Shown piece by piece: positions 10,349 to 20,632 of a DNA stretch of 34,300 nt. The translations under genes were made by a program, and so were the position numbers. The stretch comes from an uncultured Granulosicoccaceae bacterium (GTDB taxonomy: Bacteria > Pseudomonadota > Gammaproteobacteria > Granulosicoccales > Granulosicoccaceae). Every line of letters begins with the position of its first letter. Within the stretch, counting starts at the first letter, position 1. The stretch covers positions 1 through 34,300 of the forward strand of contig CALDTX010000058.1 in NCBI GenBank assembly GCA_937923565.1, given 5' to 3'. Below the pieces are notes generated by a model that was not told the DNA's origin, did not search any database, and worked only from the letters and a program-made list of their open reading frames with translations.

Positions 10349-11521
10349 TCAATCCGCGATTGTTCTCAAACTCAACCCCTGCTTGTTTGCAACCAACCCA
10401 GCCTGACCTTCCAACAACGCTGAAAAATCCGCGAATAGCAGCGGATGACGCCAACCGGCCAACGCTGATTCGCAGCCACTCACAACGCATTTCTCCAATA
10501 GTTTTGGTGGTGCAAGAATACCAGCGTTAATATTAAGCTCTGTGGATTTTTGTTGGGCCCATGCGCCTAACAAAGCAATCTGCGCTTGTTTTGATGCGTT
10601 AAGTTTTTGCTTCTTTTTATAGGCAGGCAGTGCTATTGGTGTTTGCAGTTTTGCTTCATTAATGATCGCTAAAAGCTCGGTAGAAAACTGATCTTTGGTT
10701 TTTCTATCAAGGCTGCGAATATGCGATAACGCAGTTTCATCTTCTGGGGCTTGTTGGGCCAAGGTACACAATAAATCGTCTTTTAAAAGCCAGTTTCTGG
10801 GTCGGTTAAGTTCTCGGGCCTTTATTTCCCGCCATTTAGCCAAGGCTTGAATGATGGCTAATGTGGCACCTTTATAGCGTTGTATATTGCGTATTTTCAA
10901 CCAACGATCACCAGCGGGTTGTTCGTATTTTTCAGGTAAAGACAGTTGTTCGAATTCTGGTGCTAACCAAGCTAAACGACCTTCGCGCTCAAGTTGTTCG
11001 CGCATGTCGAGGTATAGCTTCTCCAGGTAGATAACATCGTCCAGTGCATAGTGAATTTGCTGGTCGGGCAATGGGCGTCTTGTCCAGTCGGCTCGGGTAT
11101 GGGCTTTCGATAACTCAATATTCAAGTGTTCATTCACTAGATTCCCGTAACCAATTTGTTCGTTATAACCCAGTAGCGGTGCAGCAATTTGTGTATCAAA
11201 TAACGGTGCTGGGACTTGCTTGGTTAGCATGTAAAAAATTTCGAGATCTTGAGACGCTGCGTGAAACACCTTCACGATATTCGGGTTATCAAGTAGTGCT
11301 AGAAAGGGTGAGAGATCTTTGATAGCAATGGCATCGATGCACGCCAGAAATTCATTGGCTTTTACTTGTATCAGGCACAACTGAGGGCGGTAAGTGCGCT
11401 CGCGTAGAAACTCTGTGTCCAACGCCAAATAAGACTGATGCTGAATTTTATCGCAAAATTCAAGCAATTTTTCATGGGTATCAATATAGAGATGATCGGG
11501 GAGCTGCTGTGTCATGTGCAT
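10349..11521 (-). CDS. rnd: Ribonuclease D
   Basis: LALDTEFLRERTYRPQLCLIQ, VKVFHAASQDLEIF, DTQIAAPLLGYNEQIGYGNLV and ALDDVIYLEKLY (DEDDy exonuclease), with an HRDC-type C-terminal region. Start could be 11521 or 11515. Confidence 0.94.
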   Translation of the reverse strand: MHMTQQLPDHLYIDTHEKLLEFCDKIQHQSYLALDTEFLRERTYRPQLCLIQVKANEFLACIDAIAIKDLSPFLALLDNPNIVKVFHAASQDLEIFYMLTKQVPAPLFDTQIAAPLLGYNEQIGYGNLVNEHLNIELSKAHTRADWTRRPLPDQQIHYALDDVIYLEKLYLDMREQLEREGRLAWLAPEFEQLSLPEKYEQPAGDRWLKIRNIQRYKGATLAIIQALAKWREIKARELNRPRNWLLKDDLLCTLAQQAPEDETALSHIRSLDRKTKDQFSTELLAIINEAKLQTPIALPAYKKKQKLNASKQAQIALLGAWAQQKSTELNINAGILAPPKLLEKCVVSGCESALAGWRHPLLFADFSALLEGQAGLVANKQGLSLRTIAD

Positions 11522-11598
11522 CCAATAGGCTGGCGTATGACTAGTGTAAACGCTTTTGCCAAATCAGTGAGTCAATTAAGCAAGAATGCCCGTGTTCG

Positions 11599-14500
11599 TC
11601 AAAATGAGAACGAATAAAAAATATCGACGGCTCTGGCCAAGCCTTCCGCGGCTTCTACGTACAGCTTCTTAGTGATGTCGTAACGTAAATAGAGCGTAGA
11701 GGCGTCTTCAAATACGCTGCGTCCGTATCGCAGTAACAGTTTATCGCTGACTCGGCCGCTGACAACCACTTCAGTGTCGTCGCCACTGCCACGTGCATCG
11801 AGCGAGAAGTCTTTAATACCCAGTGTGTCGGCAATGCTGGTGGCAAAGCCTCGGCTGCCTCTAAGCGTTAAAGCAAGGGCGGCGGTGGCCAGTAAATTGG
11901 ATTCCTGATCATTGTTCTCTTGTATGTCGCGTCCAAGAATAATGTAAGACAAAATCGATTCTTGCGGTTTGTCGGCAGGGTCGGTAAACAGTGAAATTTC
12001 AGGGTTAGAGAGCCGACCATCAATATGCAAACCTGCAATCCGGTCTTCGCTTTCTATGGTTCTAACCGCATCAATATTCAGGCTGGTTTGATCGATCGGA
12101 CCAACGAATAAAATCTGACCGTCGGAGATTTTAAGGTCTTGTCCGTATTGTTTGTAGATACCCTCAACAATGCGGATTTCTCCGCCAAGCTGTACCGGGT
12201 TCGGGCTTTGCAGGGCCACGCTCATGTCGCCTTGTAGGGCGGCAGTAAGACCATAACCAGAGAGGTTAACATTCTCACCCAGCGTAACATCGACGCCTAC
12301 ATCCAGTTTGATACTGCCAGCTTCTCTTTTCTCGGCCAGCTGTTTTTTCCTTTGTTCATCTTCGATAATAACGATGTCGTCTGACAGTGACGTGGCACCC
12401 TTTGGCAGTTCGCGAATGTTGATCGTAGCCATCGGTACATCGACATCACCGCGTACAACGATGGATTTAGCATCGGCTGAAATCGTTAAATCGGTGTTAA
12501 TGCTGGATTCTATAATGGGGTTTTGCGCAATGGATAGTGCATCGGAATCCACTTTTAAATCGGCCCGCCAGTTAGTTGGGTCGAGGATCGCTGAGCCCAG
12601 CACATTGACTGTGCCTTCACCGCTTTTAATAGCGCCCGAAATTGCTGCAGTTTGCCCGGTGACTACCGCTTCTACATAGCCTGAGTCTACTGCTAAGGGT
12701 AATGAGTCTGCCTTTACAACAATGTTGTCGACTTTAACGGTGCCGTTATATTGAGGCTCGGTTAAGTTGCCAGCCAGATACCCGTTGGTACTTAAAACGC
12801 CGCCGATTTCATCGAAGTCCGGTAAAAACGCTTTAACAAAGCTTAAGTCGAAACCGTTGAGATCAACTTTTCCGCCAATGGGTTTTTCTTCGCTGGCAGG
12901 GTCGAGTTTAACGGCAATCTCAGCATTGCCCATTGTTTTTGAATTGATCGTCAGCGTGCTATCGATCAATGAGGAATCTGCGGAGCTAACCAGCTTCAGT
13001 GTGTCGTAGTTGAACCGTAAAGGTAAACCGTTGGGGTCTAATACTTTAATGCCACCGCGATCGATACCGGCGTTCAAACCAAGACGGTACCCGCCAGCCA
13101 GCTGTGCACCCCAGTTAACGTCGATATCGGCATTAAGCACACCGGCAAGTGTCGAGTCTGCGGGCAGAAACAGGTTCAGCTGTTCTAATCGGTAGTTTGA
13201 AAGCGTAACTAATGCGTCACCTGTGGGTTCGGCCAGCACTTTGTTTTTCAAACACAGGTTGGCATCTTGTATGGCCCAGCAATGTGGGTCGATGCTGAGC
13301 TTTTGAGAACCTTGGTTCCAAGCTAAGGCGGTAGGCTTTTCTAATGTAATGGCATGTGCGGGCACTTCCAGTTTTATATCCTGTAGTGTGCCTTGCCAAT
13401 TGAATTGATCGTCCAGTGCGCCATTGGCTAAAAAGTCTAAGCTGGTTTTTTCAGGTCCGTCGGTGAAGATGTCTATTTTGTGGGCGCTTTTTGATCCATC
13501 TAAGCTAAGCCGTGTGTTCGCAAATTCCTGCACACCTAGATTAATTTTACCAATGGCGAGCAGTAAATCGCTTTGTTCTTCGCCAGCTTTTGCAACGTTA
13601 GATTTTAAACTTAGCCCTTGAATAAGAATGTCGTTAAACTTAACGACGGCGGCTGAGGCTTGTACGGTGGCATCGGGTGCTTTTAGATCGCCGGTTATTG
13701 CAACGTTTGCATTAAAACCGCCAGCAAGACCTGGCATCAGGTTTTGCAATGCTGGTAGGTCTGCCTTTATTTTCATATCCCAGTTGTCGCTCAGCTCACC
13801 ATTTGCGCGCACCGAGTTTTCACCGTTTTTTAAAGCAAGACCATTTAACACCCATTTATCGCTGGCCGTTTTTTCACCGCTGGCATTTAAGCTAAAGGGG
13901 AATTGTCGCAGTGTGCCATCCACTGAGAGTTGCGGCAGCCCAATGGTGTAAGCACCGTCCTTAACATCACCGTTGGCGCGAAGAACTGCGTTAAGCTTGC
14001 CATCGACACCTTCAAACTTAACGGCCGGGTTAATTTCTTTGGCAATGAGTTCGGTAACCCAGGTGATACCTGAATCCCACGAAACGGCTGCATTGCCAGT
14101 GGCAAAACCGCCGAGTGTTAGAATGGATATTTCGGGTAGTAGGGCTCTTTGCGGGTTAACCAAGCCAGCTAAAGATAAACTGCTGTTAGGTATTTGTTCA
14201 CCGCTGAGCTCGCTTTGCAATGCCAGTTGGTAGTCATTGATATCGCCCGTTATGTTTATGCCGACGTTTTCAGCGTTGGCCATAGTGAATTCTTGTAGTG
14301 GCCAACCCAGTTGCTTTGCACTTATAGATAGGTTCAGCGGCAGTGTTTTATCGAGTGGTTTAACAGAGCCTTCTATGTCCAGTTCGACAGCGCCGGTAGA
14401 GTAGGCATTCACATTCAAAGACTCTAGCGTATTGCTGAGGATCACTTTTGCCTGAACGTCGTGTTCGTCAATGATATCGTCGGCTTTTAAGATTGCCACC

Positions 14501-15108
14501 AGGTTCAGCGGGTAGTCGTCTTTGGGTGAGATCGAACCGCTGGCACTGACTGAATAGTTTTGGTATTGCGTCGATAGGTTATGAATAACAATTTGTTCGC
14601 CTTCACTCGACGCCGATAGCATGATGTTTTTCAACTCTTGCACAGGTGCATCACCCGGCGGTTGAAAACGCAAGGTTTTAACGAGCACATCTTTGATATC
14701 AAAGCTGACGGGTAAATTGACTCCCGGCAACGTTATATCACTTGGTTCGCTGGCAGGCTCAGGTTCTGCTGTGGCAAAAGTTTCTATGTTCAGCTCATCG
14801 ATACTGACTTTATCGATACACACTTGTTTGTCCAGCAAACAACCGGTACGCCATTTAGATTGCAAACCGCTGGCATTGATCGATATTTGATCGTTGGAGA
14901 ATTTGACCTGGTCGGATTGTATGCCGGTGCTGAGATCGTCCTGTACGTTGCCAAGGTCTAGGCCGGGTACGCGGGCAGTGACTTCATTCGTCACCAGCTT
15001 AAAACCCCTTTCAGTACCCAATAGAAAGTAGCTGGCACCAACGATGAGTAGCACAAGAATGAGCAGTATGATCAGTAGCCAGAACAGCCAGCGGCGTAAT
15101 CGCTTCAC
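11599..15108 (-). CDS. tamB: Translocation and assembly module subunit TamB (DUF490)
   Basis: 1169 aa; N-terminal TM anchor, long beta-rich body, C-terminal VRIVEGIYKQYGQDLKISDGQILFVGPIDQTSLNIDAVR and SYIILGRDIQ. Adjacent to tamA. Confidence 0.93.
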   Translation of the reverse strand: MKRLRRWLFWLLIILLILVLLIVGASYFLLGTERGFKLVTNEVTARVPGLDLGNVQDDLSTGIQSDQVKFSNDQISINASGLQSKWRTGCLLDKQVCIDKVSIDELNIETFATAEPEPASEPSDITLPGVNLPVSFDIKDVLVKTLRFQPPGDAPVQELKNIMLSASSEGEQIVIHNLSTQYQNYSVSASGSISPKDDYPLNLVAILKADDIIDEHDVQAKVILSNTLESLNVNAYSTGAVELDIEGSVKPLDKTLPLNLSISAKQLGWPLQEFTMANAENVGINITGDINDYQLALQSELSGEQIPNSSLSLAGLVNPQRALLPEISILTLGGFATGNAAVSWDSGITWVTELIAKEINPAVKFEGVDGKLNAVLRANGDVKDGAYTIGLPQLSVDGTLRQFPFSLNASGEKTASDKWVLNGLALKNGENSVRANGELSDNWDMKIKADLPALQNLMPGLAGGFNANVAITGDLKAPDATVQASAAVVKFNDILIQGLSLKSNVAKAGEEQSDLLLAIGKINLGVQEFANTRLSLDGSKSAHKIDIFTDGPEKTSLDFLANGALDDQFNWQGTLQDIKLEVPAHAITLEKPTALAWNQGSQKLSIDPHCWAIQDANLCLKNKVLAEPTGDALVTLSNYRLEQLNLFLPADSTLAGVLNADIDVNWGAQLAGGYRLGLNAGIDRGGIKVLDPNGLPLRFNYDTLKLVSSADSSLIDSTLTINSKTMGNAEIAVKLDPASEEKPIGGKVDLNGFDLSFVKAFLPDFDEIGGVLSTNGYLAGNLTEPQYNGTVKVDNIVVKADSLPLAVDSGYVEAVVTGQTAAISGAIKSGEGTVNVLGSAILDPTNWRADLKVDSDALSIAQNPIIESSINTDLTISADAKSIVVRGDVDVPMATINIRELPKGATSLSDDIVIIEDEQRKKQLAEKREAGSIKLDVGVDVTLGENVNLSGYGLTAALQGDMSVALQSPNPVQLGGEIRIVEGIYKQYGQDLKISDGQILFVGPIDQTSLNIDAVRTIESEDRIAGLHIDGRLSNPEISLFTDPADKPQESILSYIILGRDIQENNDQESNLLATAALALTLRGSRGFATSIADTLGIKDFSLDARGSGDDTEVVVSGRVSDKLLLRYGRSVFEDASTLYLRYDITKKLYVEAAEGLARAVDIFYSFSF

Positions 15109-16868
15109 AGATCTGGCCCTAGCGACAAGTGCAGTCGTATGTCGTCGTTATCGGGGTCGTCAACCGGTGTGGCAATATCGAGCCTGAACGGGCCAACAGG
15201 CGACTGCCAGCGAATGCCGAAGCCTGCACCGATACTTTGGCTCGCACTAAAATTATTAAACGCGCGTCCTGAATCAACAAACAAAGCCACGCTCCAGCTG
15301 TGGCTGATGCGGTAGTTGTACTCAACACTACCCACTTCAAGGTAGCGCCCACCAACAGCATCGCCGTTGAGATTGCGCGGTGATAGTTGTCGGTACTTAT
15401 AACCTCGCACACTTCTGTCGCCACCGGCAAAGAAACGTTGCGTGGCGGGTACGCGATCGAAGTCGTTGGTACTGATACCGCCATACTGCAATGCGAATAT
15501 CAGCGTATTGCGTTCGCTAACAGCCTTGAGGTATTTGAAATTAACCACGGTCTTAAAGAAGTCGATGGTGGAGAGTAACTTTTTGTTGCCGTACATCAAC
15601 ACCAGACGACTACTCTGACCCCAGGTAGGGAAGGGTGTGCCTTTAGAGCGACTTCTTGAGTAACTGAATCCGGGAAGTACTAGGTCGGTCGTGCTTTCAA
15701 CGCGTGCAATGGTGGAGCGTTCTCGTTCCCAGCGGATAAACAGTGACTCCTGCCAGTCAGACGAAAAACGACGTACCCTTTGAAACTTCAATGAACTCAG
15801 TAAACTTTCGATGTCTTCTTCTTGATCGTCTTTACGTTGTAAGCCGTATTCCAAACCCCAGTAGTTATACAGCGGTTGGTTATCTCTGGGTATACGGTAC
15901 GCAAAGCTCACTTCTTGGTTGCTTTGCGATAAGTTCAACGCCATGTCGGCGGAGTGGCCACGTCGGTTTATTAAAGGCTTGCCCCACGTAAATTTGGTTC
16001 GCGGGCCGGTATCTGTGGCAAAGCCAAGCCCGATACCCACTTGGTTTTTGTCAGTGGTTACCAGAGTCACACGAATAGGCACCAGCGTGCCGTTGTCTTC
16101 GGATCGTTCGGGGATCACGCGCACGCTCGAGAAGTAGCCGCTGTTTTGTAGGTTCTGCGTTAACTCGGATAGCTTGCCGGCTTCGTAGGGGTCGTTGCTG
16201 GCGAAAGGTACCCAACGACTTAAAAAGTCTTCATTAAAGGTATCTTGTTCGAAGTTGATATCACCAAAATGATAACGCGGCCCACTGTCGGCAATTAGGC
16301 GTATGTCGGCCGTTAGTCCACGGCGGCTAACCAGCACGTTTCTGGTGACCAGTTTGAAGTCGAAATAACCCCGCGCTTGGGCCGCATCAATGAGAACACC
16401 TTTGGCTGTTTCGTAGTCACCTGAATTGAATATCGCATTGCGTCTTAACGGAATTTTACCCAATACCGGCATATAACCCGCATCAATTTGAGCCTCACCG
16501 GTCACGCTGATGATCACCTTGTTAATGCGCACCGGGTCGCCGGCATCCACAATCAGCGAAACAAGTTGGGTGTCTTCTATTTCCTGACGCTTCACTTCAA
16601 TTTCGGGGCTGTAATAGCCCAGCGCAGAAAGTGCATCTCGCGTCAGTAGGGGTAAGGTTTCCAGCCACAGATCGGTTAAGCGGGGGTCTTTCGGCGCTTC
16701 GCCCACGGAAAGCCGGACGTTTTCCTCTAATTCATCACTGAGCCCGCTAACAGCCAAGGTAATGGCCCAGCCGTGCGCGCTCAGCAGCAGCAAACTGCAG
16801 GCGAGCAGAAGCCTCACTGGGAAAGAGAACTGTGGCCCACGCATGCTTTTTGTTGTGATGTTGTTCAC
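15105..16868 (-). CDS. tamA: Translocation and assembly module outer-membrane protein TamA (Omp85 family)
   Basis: Signal peptide, POTRA-like N-terminus, GGDRSVRGYKYRQLSPRN Omp85 motif and a C-terminal barrel strand GPFRLDIATPVDD...LHLSLGPDL. 4-nt overlap with tamB. Confidence 0.94.
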   Translation of the reverse strand: MNNITTKSMRGPQFSFPVRLLLACSLLLLSAHGWAITLAVSGLSDELEENVRLSVGEAPKDPRLTDLWLETLPLLTRDALSALGYYSPEIEVKRQEIEDTQLVSLIVDAGDPVRINKVIISVTGEAQIDAGYMPVLGKIPLRRNAIFNSGDYETAKGVLIDAAQARGYFDFKLVTRNVLVSRRGLTADIRLIADSGPRYHFGDINFEQDTFNEDFLSRWVPFASNDPYEAGKLSELTQNLQNSGYFSSVRVIPERSEDNGTLVPIRVTLVTTDKNQVGIGLGFATDTGPRTKFTWGKPLINRRGHSADMALNLSQSNQEVSFAYRIPRDNQPLYNYWGLEYGLQRKDDQEEDIESLLSSLKFQRVRRFSSDWQESLFIRWERERSTIARVESTTDLVLPGFSYSRSRSKGTPFPTWGQSSRLVLMYGNKKLLSTIDFFKTVVNFKYLKAVSERNTLIFALQYGGISTNDFDRVPATQRFFAGGDRSVRGYKYRQLSPRNLNGDAVGGRYLEVGSVEYNYRISHSWSVALFVDSGRAFNNFSASQSIGAGFGIRWQSPVGPFRLDIATPVDDPDNDDIRLHLSLGPDL

Positions 16869-17376
16869 ATTAATTGGGTTTAACAGCCGCTAGGAGCCGT
16901 TGATTGGCGAATTCAGGGAGCATAACAGCGTTAGACCGTTGTCAACCTGTACGTGGTCGTCATTTTTCACACAGATTGGACAGAGATTGCTTGACCTCAA
17001 ATTGAAGACTCTTGTTAATCATGTACGCCTAATGGTATGCAATAGATGTACGAATTTGGCCATTTTCGAACGATCCGCCGGTGGAAGTTGGTAGCGATTA
17101 GTGAACAATTAAAACAAAACTCTGTTTTTTATCGAATTTGCGATGCTCGATGCTCAGATGTTGGCTTATCAGACGTCAATAGGGCTGGCGTATTGGAACT
17201 TACCGGCGTCGCGTTGCTCTTAAAAGCATGGTCGATCTACAAAACACCAGGCCGAGCTTTGCGGCGGATGTTTCGGATCAATTATTGCGTTCCCTAAATC
17301 AATGAATCACGGCTTACTGTGTCTTTGATCTGCCGGGTTTCAAGGACAGTCTTTAGTTTCGTTCAATGGTTATCAC

Positions 17377-17898
17377 ATGAAATTTTTAATTCAAACTCGA
17401 CACGCTGGCTTGCTGCTTGTATTGCTTGCGCTTTTCAGCGTTACGTCGCTGTCGTGGGCGAAAGCACCCTTTACCGACTTGATTGACATCGATGGCAAGG
17501 CCGTTAGTTCTGAAGCCAATGTGGGCGAAGGGAAGTGGACGGTGGTTATGGTTTGGTCAACCAGCTGTCATATATGCACCGCGCAAAAACCCATGATCAG
17601 CAAATTTCATAATGAGCACGCAGATAAAAACGCACATGTTATTGGCATCGCACTCGACGGACCTTCCAACTTAGATGATGTGCAGCGCTACGTTAAAAAA
17701 CATGACGTAAGTTTCCCGACCTATGTGGTTCCTGATATCAATTTCTTTGCGGTTCAATACGCCGCGACTGCACTAGAAGATTTGGCCGGAACGCCCACTT
17801 ACCTGATTTACAATCCGGATGGCAAATTGCTCGGTGTTAATCCTGGCCCTGTGTCAGAGGGTGCTTTTGAACGGTTTATAGAACGTAACACTCTCTAG
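17377..17898 (+). CDS. TlpA-like thioredoxin/redoxin-family exported protein
   Basis: Signal peptide; WSTSCHICTAQKPMISKFH (CxxC) and cis-Pro region LAGTPTYLIYNPDGKLLG. Confidence 0.86.
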   Translation: MKFLIQTRHAGLLLVLLALFSVTSLSWAKAPFTDLIDIDGKAVSSEANVGEGKWTVVMVWSTSCHICTAQKPMISKFHNEHADKNAHVIGIALDGPSNLDDVQRYVKKHDVSFPTYVVPDINFFAVQYAATALEDLAGTPTYLIYNPDGKLLGVNPGPVSEGAFERFIERNTL

Positions 17899-17922
17899 AA
17901 AATTTCACTTTTAAAGCTCTCT

Positions 17923-18942
17923 ATGCGTTGTTTACTGATTACTTGCGCGGTTTGTTTGTCGGCTTGCAGTTCGGACTCTTCGGATCCAACTGTGCCGATT
18001 GCAAACGACGTACAGCATAGCTGCGAAACGGTGAATGTCGATCAGTTAATGGGTACCGCGGCTTCGTTCAGCACAAGCTTGCCAGCCGATTTGGATAACG
18101 CCAACCGGCAAATTCAGTTGATCAGTCCGCGTGTTGAGACCTTCAGTGCATTTGACGCGAGCAGTGGCCAGCTAACGCTGGATTTGCCAAAAAGCCGCTT
18201 GCCTCAAACCATACAATACCAAGTGGTTGATGCAGACGACGTTGTTGTCAGTGAACACGAGCATAAGCTTATTTACACACCGCTTAGAATTATGCCACTG
18301 GGCGATTCAATCACTTCAGGTGTAGAGTATTTTGATGGCATTGACACGCCGTCTATGGACTTACGCGTTGGTTACAGAAAGTTCTTATACGATGCATTAA
18401 CGGAGCAAGGTTATTCCATTGATTTCGAAGGTCAGGGTGGACAAAGCGCAGGTGCAGGTGCCGGGCTTATCGATCCTGATAACAATGGTTATCCGGGCGT
18501 TGATATCGCATTTTTAATTGCCAAACTGGATATACAGTTGGATGAAGACCCTGTAGATGTCATTCTGCTACACATCGGCACAAACAATACGCCCACAACG
18601 GCCGAAGCAATTACCAGCTGGCTGGATACGCTGGCGGTGTGGGAAAACAACAACAATGCAGTAACAGCGATGGTGGCGAGTATTGTGCCCAAACGCGATG
18701 CCGATCAAAACGCGATCGTAGAACAATTTAATACCGATTTAAAAAAACGGATTGAACAACGAGAGAATGATCGAGTGGTGTGGGTTGATCAAAATGCAGC
18801 GCTCGATATTCAAGACATCAGCTTGGAACCCATTGGTATACACCCGAGCGCTGCGGGCTATGAAAAAATGGCTGATCAATGGCGTTTAGCACTCATTAAC
18901 GAAAAGCTGCTTCAGCGCTGTGATCAGCAAAGCGGCGATTAA
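17923..18942 (+). CDS. SGNH/GDSL hydrolase-type lipoprotein
   Basis: Lipobox LSAC near the N-terminus; MPLGDSITSG (block I), HIGTNN (block III), GIHPSAAGY (block V). Confidence 0.88.
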   Translation: MRCLLITCAVCLSACSSDSSDPTVPIANDVQHSCETVNVDQLMGTAASFSTSLPADLDNANRQIQLISPRVETFSAFDASSGQLTLDLPKSRLPQTIQYQVVDADDVVVSEHEHKLIYTPLRIMPLGDSITSGVEYFDGIDTPSMDLRVGYRKFLYDALTEQGYSIDFEGQGGQSAGAGAGLIDPDNNGYPGVDIAFLIAKLDIQLDEDPVDVILLHIGTNNTPTTAEAITSWLDTLAVWENNNNAVTAMVASIVPKRDADQNAIVEQFNTDLKKRIEQRENDRVVWVDQNAALDIQDISLEPIGIHPSAAGYEKMADQWRLALINEKLLQRCDQQSGD

Positions 18943-18961
18943 GCTTGCTGCCTAAAGAGCC

Positions 18962-19285
18962 TTACTCACGCTCACATTGTTCCGGAAATAGTTCAACCCA
19001 TTGGGTGAACCCACCGTCTAAACTGTATACTTCTTCGAAGCCCTGTTCAGCTAAATAGGCCCCAGCCGATTGGCTTGAATTTCCGTGATAACAACACACC
19101 ACTAAGGGTTGGTCTTGCTCGGTGTCTTGGATGTAGGCTGCAATCGTGGTGTTGTCCACGTGTTCGGCATCGGTAATATGGCCGGCATTGAAGCTGTCCG
19201 TGTCGCGGATGTCTATAATATTGACATCGCGCGTAGCCATCATTTTTTGAGCATCACTGCAGGAAATGCGGGAATAGTTGGACAT
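18962..19285 (-). CDS. glpE: Single-domain rhodanese, GlpE-type thiosulfate sulfurtransferase
   Basis: 107 aa; NIIDIRDTDSFNAGHI and active-site loop CCYHGNSSQSAGAYL, followed by YSLDGGFTQW. Confidence 0.88.
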   Translation of the reverse strand: MSNYSRISCSDAQKMMATRDVNIIDIRDTDSFNAGHITDAEHVDNTTIAAYIQDTEQDQPLVVCCYHGNSSQSAGAYLAEQGFEEVYSLDGGFTQWVELFPEQCERE

Positions 19286-19414
19286 AAATCTGAAACGTTA
19301 TTAATTGTCGTTACGCTATTGTAGCAATAATTGTCGCCTTTCTTCTGGTACAAACAGCACAGAAAATTGTGTGTTCATAACTGCCATCTGCGGCAGATAA
19401 TCATCGAGTGACAA

Positions 19415-20587
19415 TTGGATCTTCTAAAACTTAAACAAACCGCGGTACTGAACAAACCCGCAGCGCATGGTGCGCCTTTAATGCAGGTGGCATTTAAAGC
19501 AAACGATGCCGATTTTCTGGTGCATGAATCTCTGGGTTTCAGCTTTGACGGTGAAGGTGAACACTTATATCTGCACATAAGAAAACGTGGTTTAAATACC
19601 AATGATGTGCTGCTGCATTTGCAAAATGCCTTTAAGGTGGGTTCAGCGGATATTGGCCTCTGTGGTCAAAAAGACAAACACGGCATCACCGAGCAATGGT
19701 TCAGTGTACGCAGCAAGCTCAGTGCAAATGAAGCGGGCTTGCAGGTTAAGTTTGGTTTGCCCAACTTAACCGAGCTTGAGTTAGCAGATCAACAACCGCT
19801 GCAACAACACATTGCGGCAGGAGCGTTTTTTGTCATAGAAAGCCACCGACATGGCAAAAAGCTAAGACACGGTGCCCATAAGCACAACTGGTTCAGCGTA
19901 ACGCTTCGCAATTGTGCAGTGTCTGTATCTTCTGCTGGTACCGCGGCATTAAATCAAGACGATTGGCAAACTCAGATTGAAAATCGTTTGCACCGCATTA
20001 GTGCTGAAGGGTTTGCTAACTACTTCGGAGAGCAACGGTTCGGGTTTGCCCAACAAAATCTGGATAAAGCGCTCAGGTATTTTTCGCAGATGAAAAGAAA
20101 AATGACCCGACATCAGCGCTCAATGGCTATTTCTGCTGCAAGAAGCGCATTGTTTAATAGTGTTTGTGCGCACCGGGTTCAGGCCTCAAACTGGAATCAG
20201 ATATTGCCGGGCGAGCTTGCACAGTTGAACGGTACAGCCAGCATTTTTTTAGCAGAGCATACGCAGCAGATTAAACAGCGCTGTACCGAGCTCGATATAC
20301 ACCCCACAGGTCCGTTGTGGGGACGTGGTTTGTCAACAGTTACTGACGATTGCGCTGAACTAGAGCTTGCTATCTTGTCTAACTATACAACGTTCACGGA
20401 AGGGCTTGAGAAAGTGGGCTTAGAACAACAAAGGCGCTCGCTAAGGGCACTTGCACAACATTTAAATTGGCAATGGATAGATAATGCTACATTGAATGTG
20501 CAGTTTGAATTATCGTCTGGTGTTTATGCCACCAGTATGCTCTCGGAGTTGGCTGATTGGACAACAGCTGCTACCGTCAGTGCTTAA
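19415..20587 (+). CDS. truD: tRNA pseudouridine(13) synthase TruD
   Basis: DFLVHESLGF, GQKDKHGITEQWFSV (catalytic Asp), RHGKKLRHGAHKHNWFSVTLR, GFANYFGEQRFG. TTG start at 19415 is tentative. Confidence 0.9.
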   Translation: MDLLKLKQTAVLNKPAAHGAPLMQVAFKANDADFLVHESLGFSFDGEGEHLYLHIRKRGLNTNDVLLHLQNAFKVGSADIGLCGQKDKHGITEQWFSVRSKLSANEAGLQVKFGLPNLTELELADQQPLQQHIAAGAFFVIESHRHGKKLRHGAHKHNWFSVTLRNCAVSVSSAGTAALNQDDWQTQIENRLHRISAEGFANYFGEQRFGFAQQNLDKALRYFSQMKRKMTRHQRSMAISAARSALFNSVCAHRVQASNWNQILPGELAQLNGTASIFLAEHTQQIKQRCTELDIHPTGPLWGRGLSTVTDDCAELELAILSNYTTFTEGLEKVGLEQQRRSLRALAQHLNWQWIDNATLNVQFELSSGVYATSMLSELADWTTAATVSA

Positions 20588-20632
20588 ATAAACGCTTCGT
20601 GTAAAACACAGCTCAACCAGGTTGTAACAACT

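Noticed and set aside
12308-14890. Many + strand ORFs opposite tamB
   Set aside because: Antisense frames inside a long, well-supported coding gene; none has a recognisable domain.
16900-17297. Two overlapping + strand ORFs (64 and 83 aa) between tamA and the TlpA-like gene
   Set aside because: No recognisable family, no clear ribosome-binding site; treated as intergenic.
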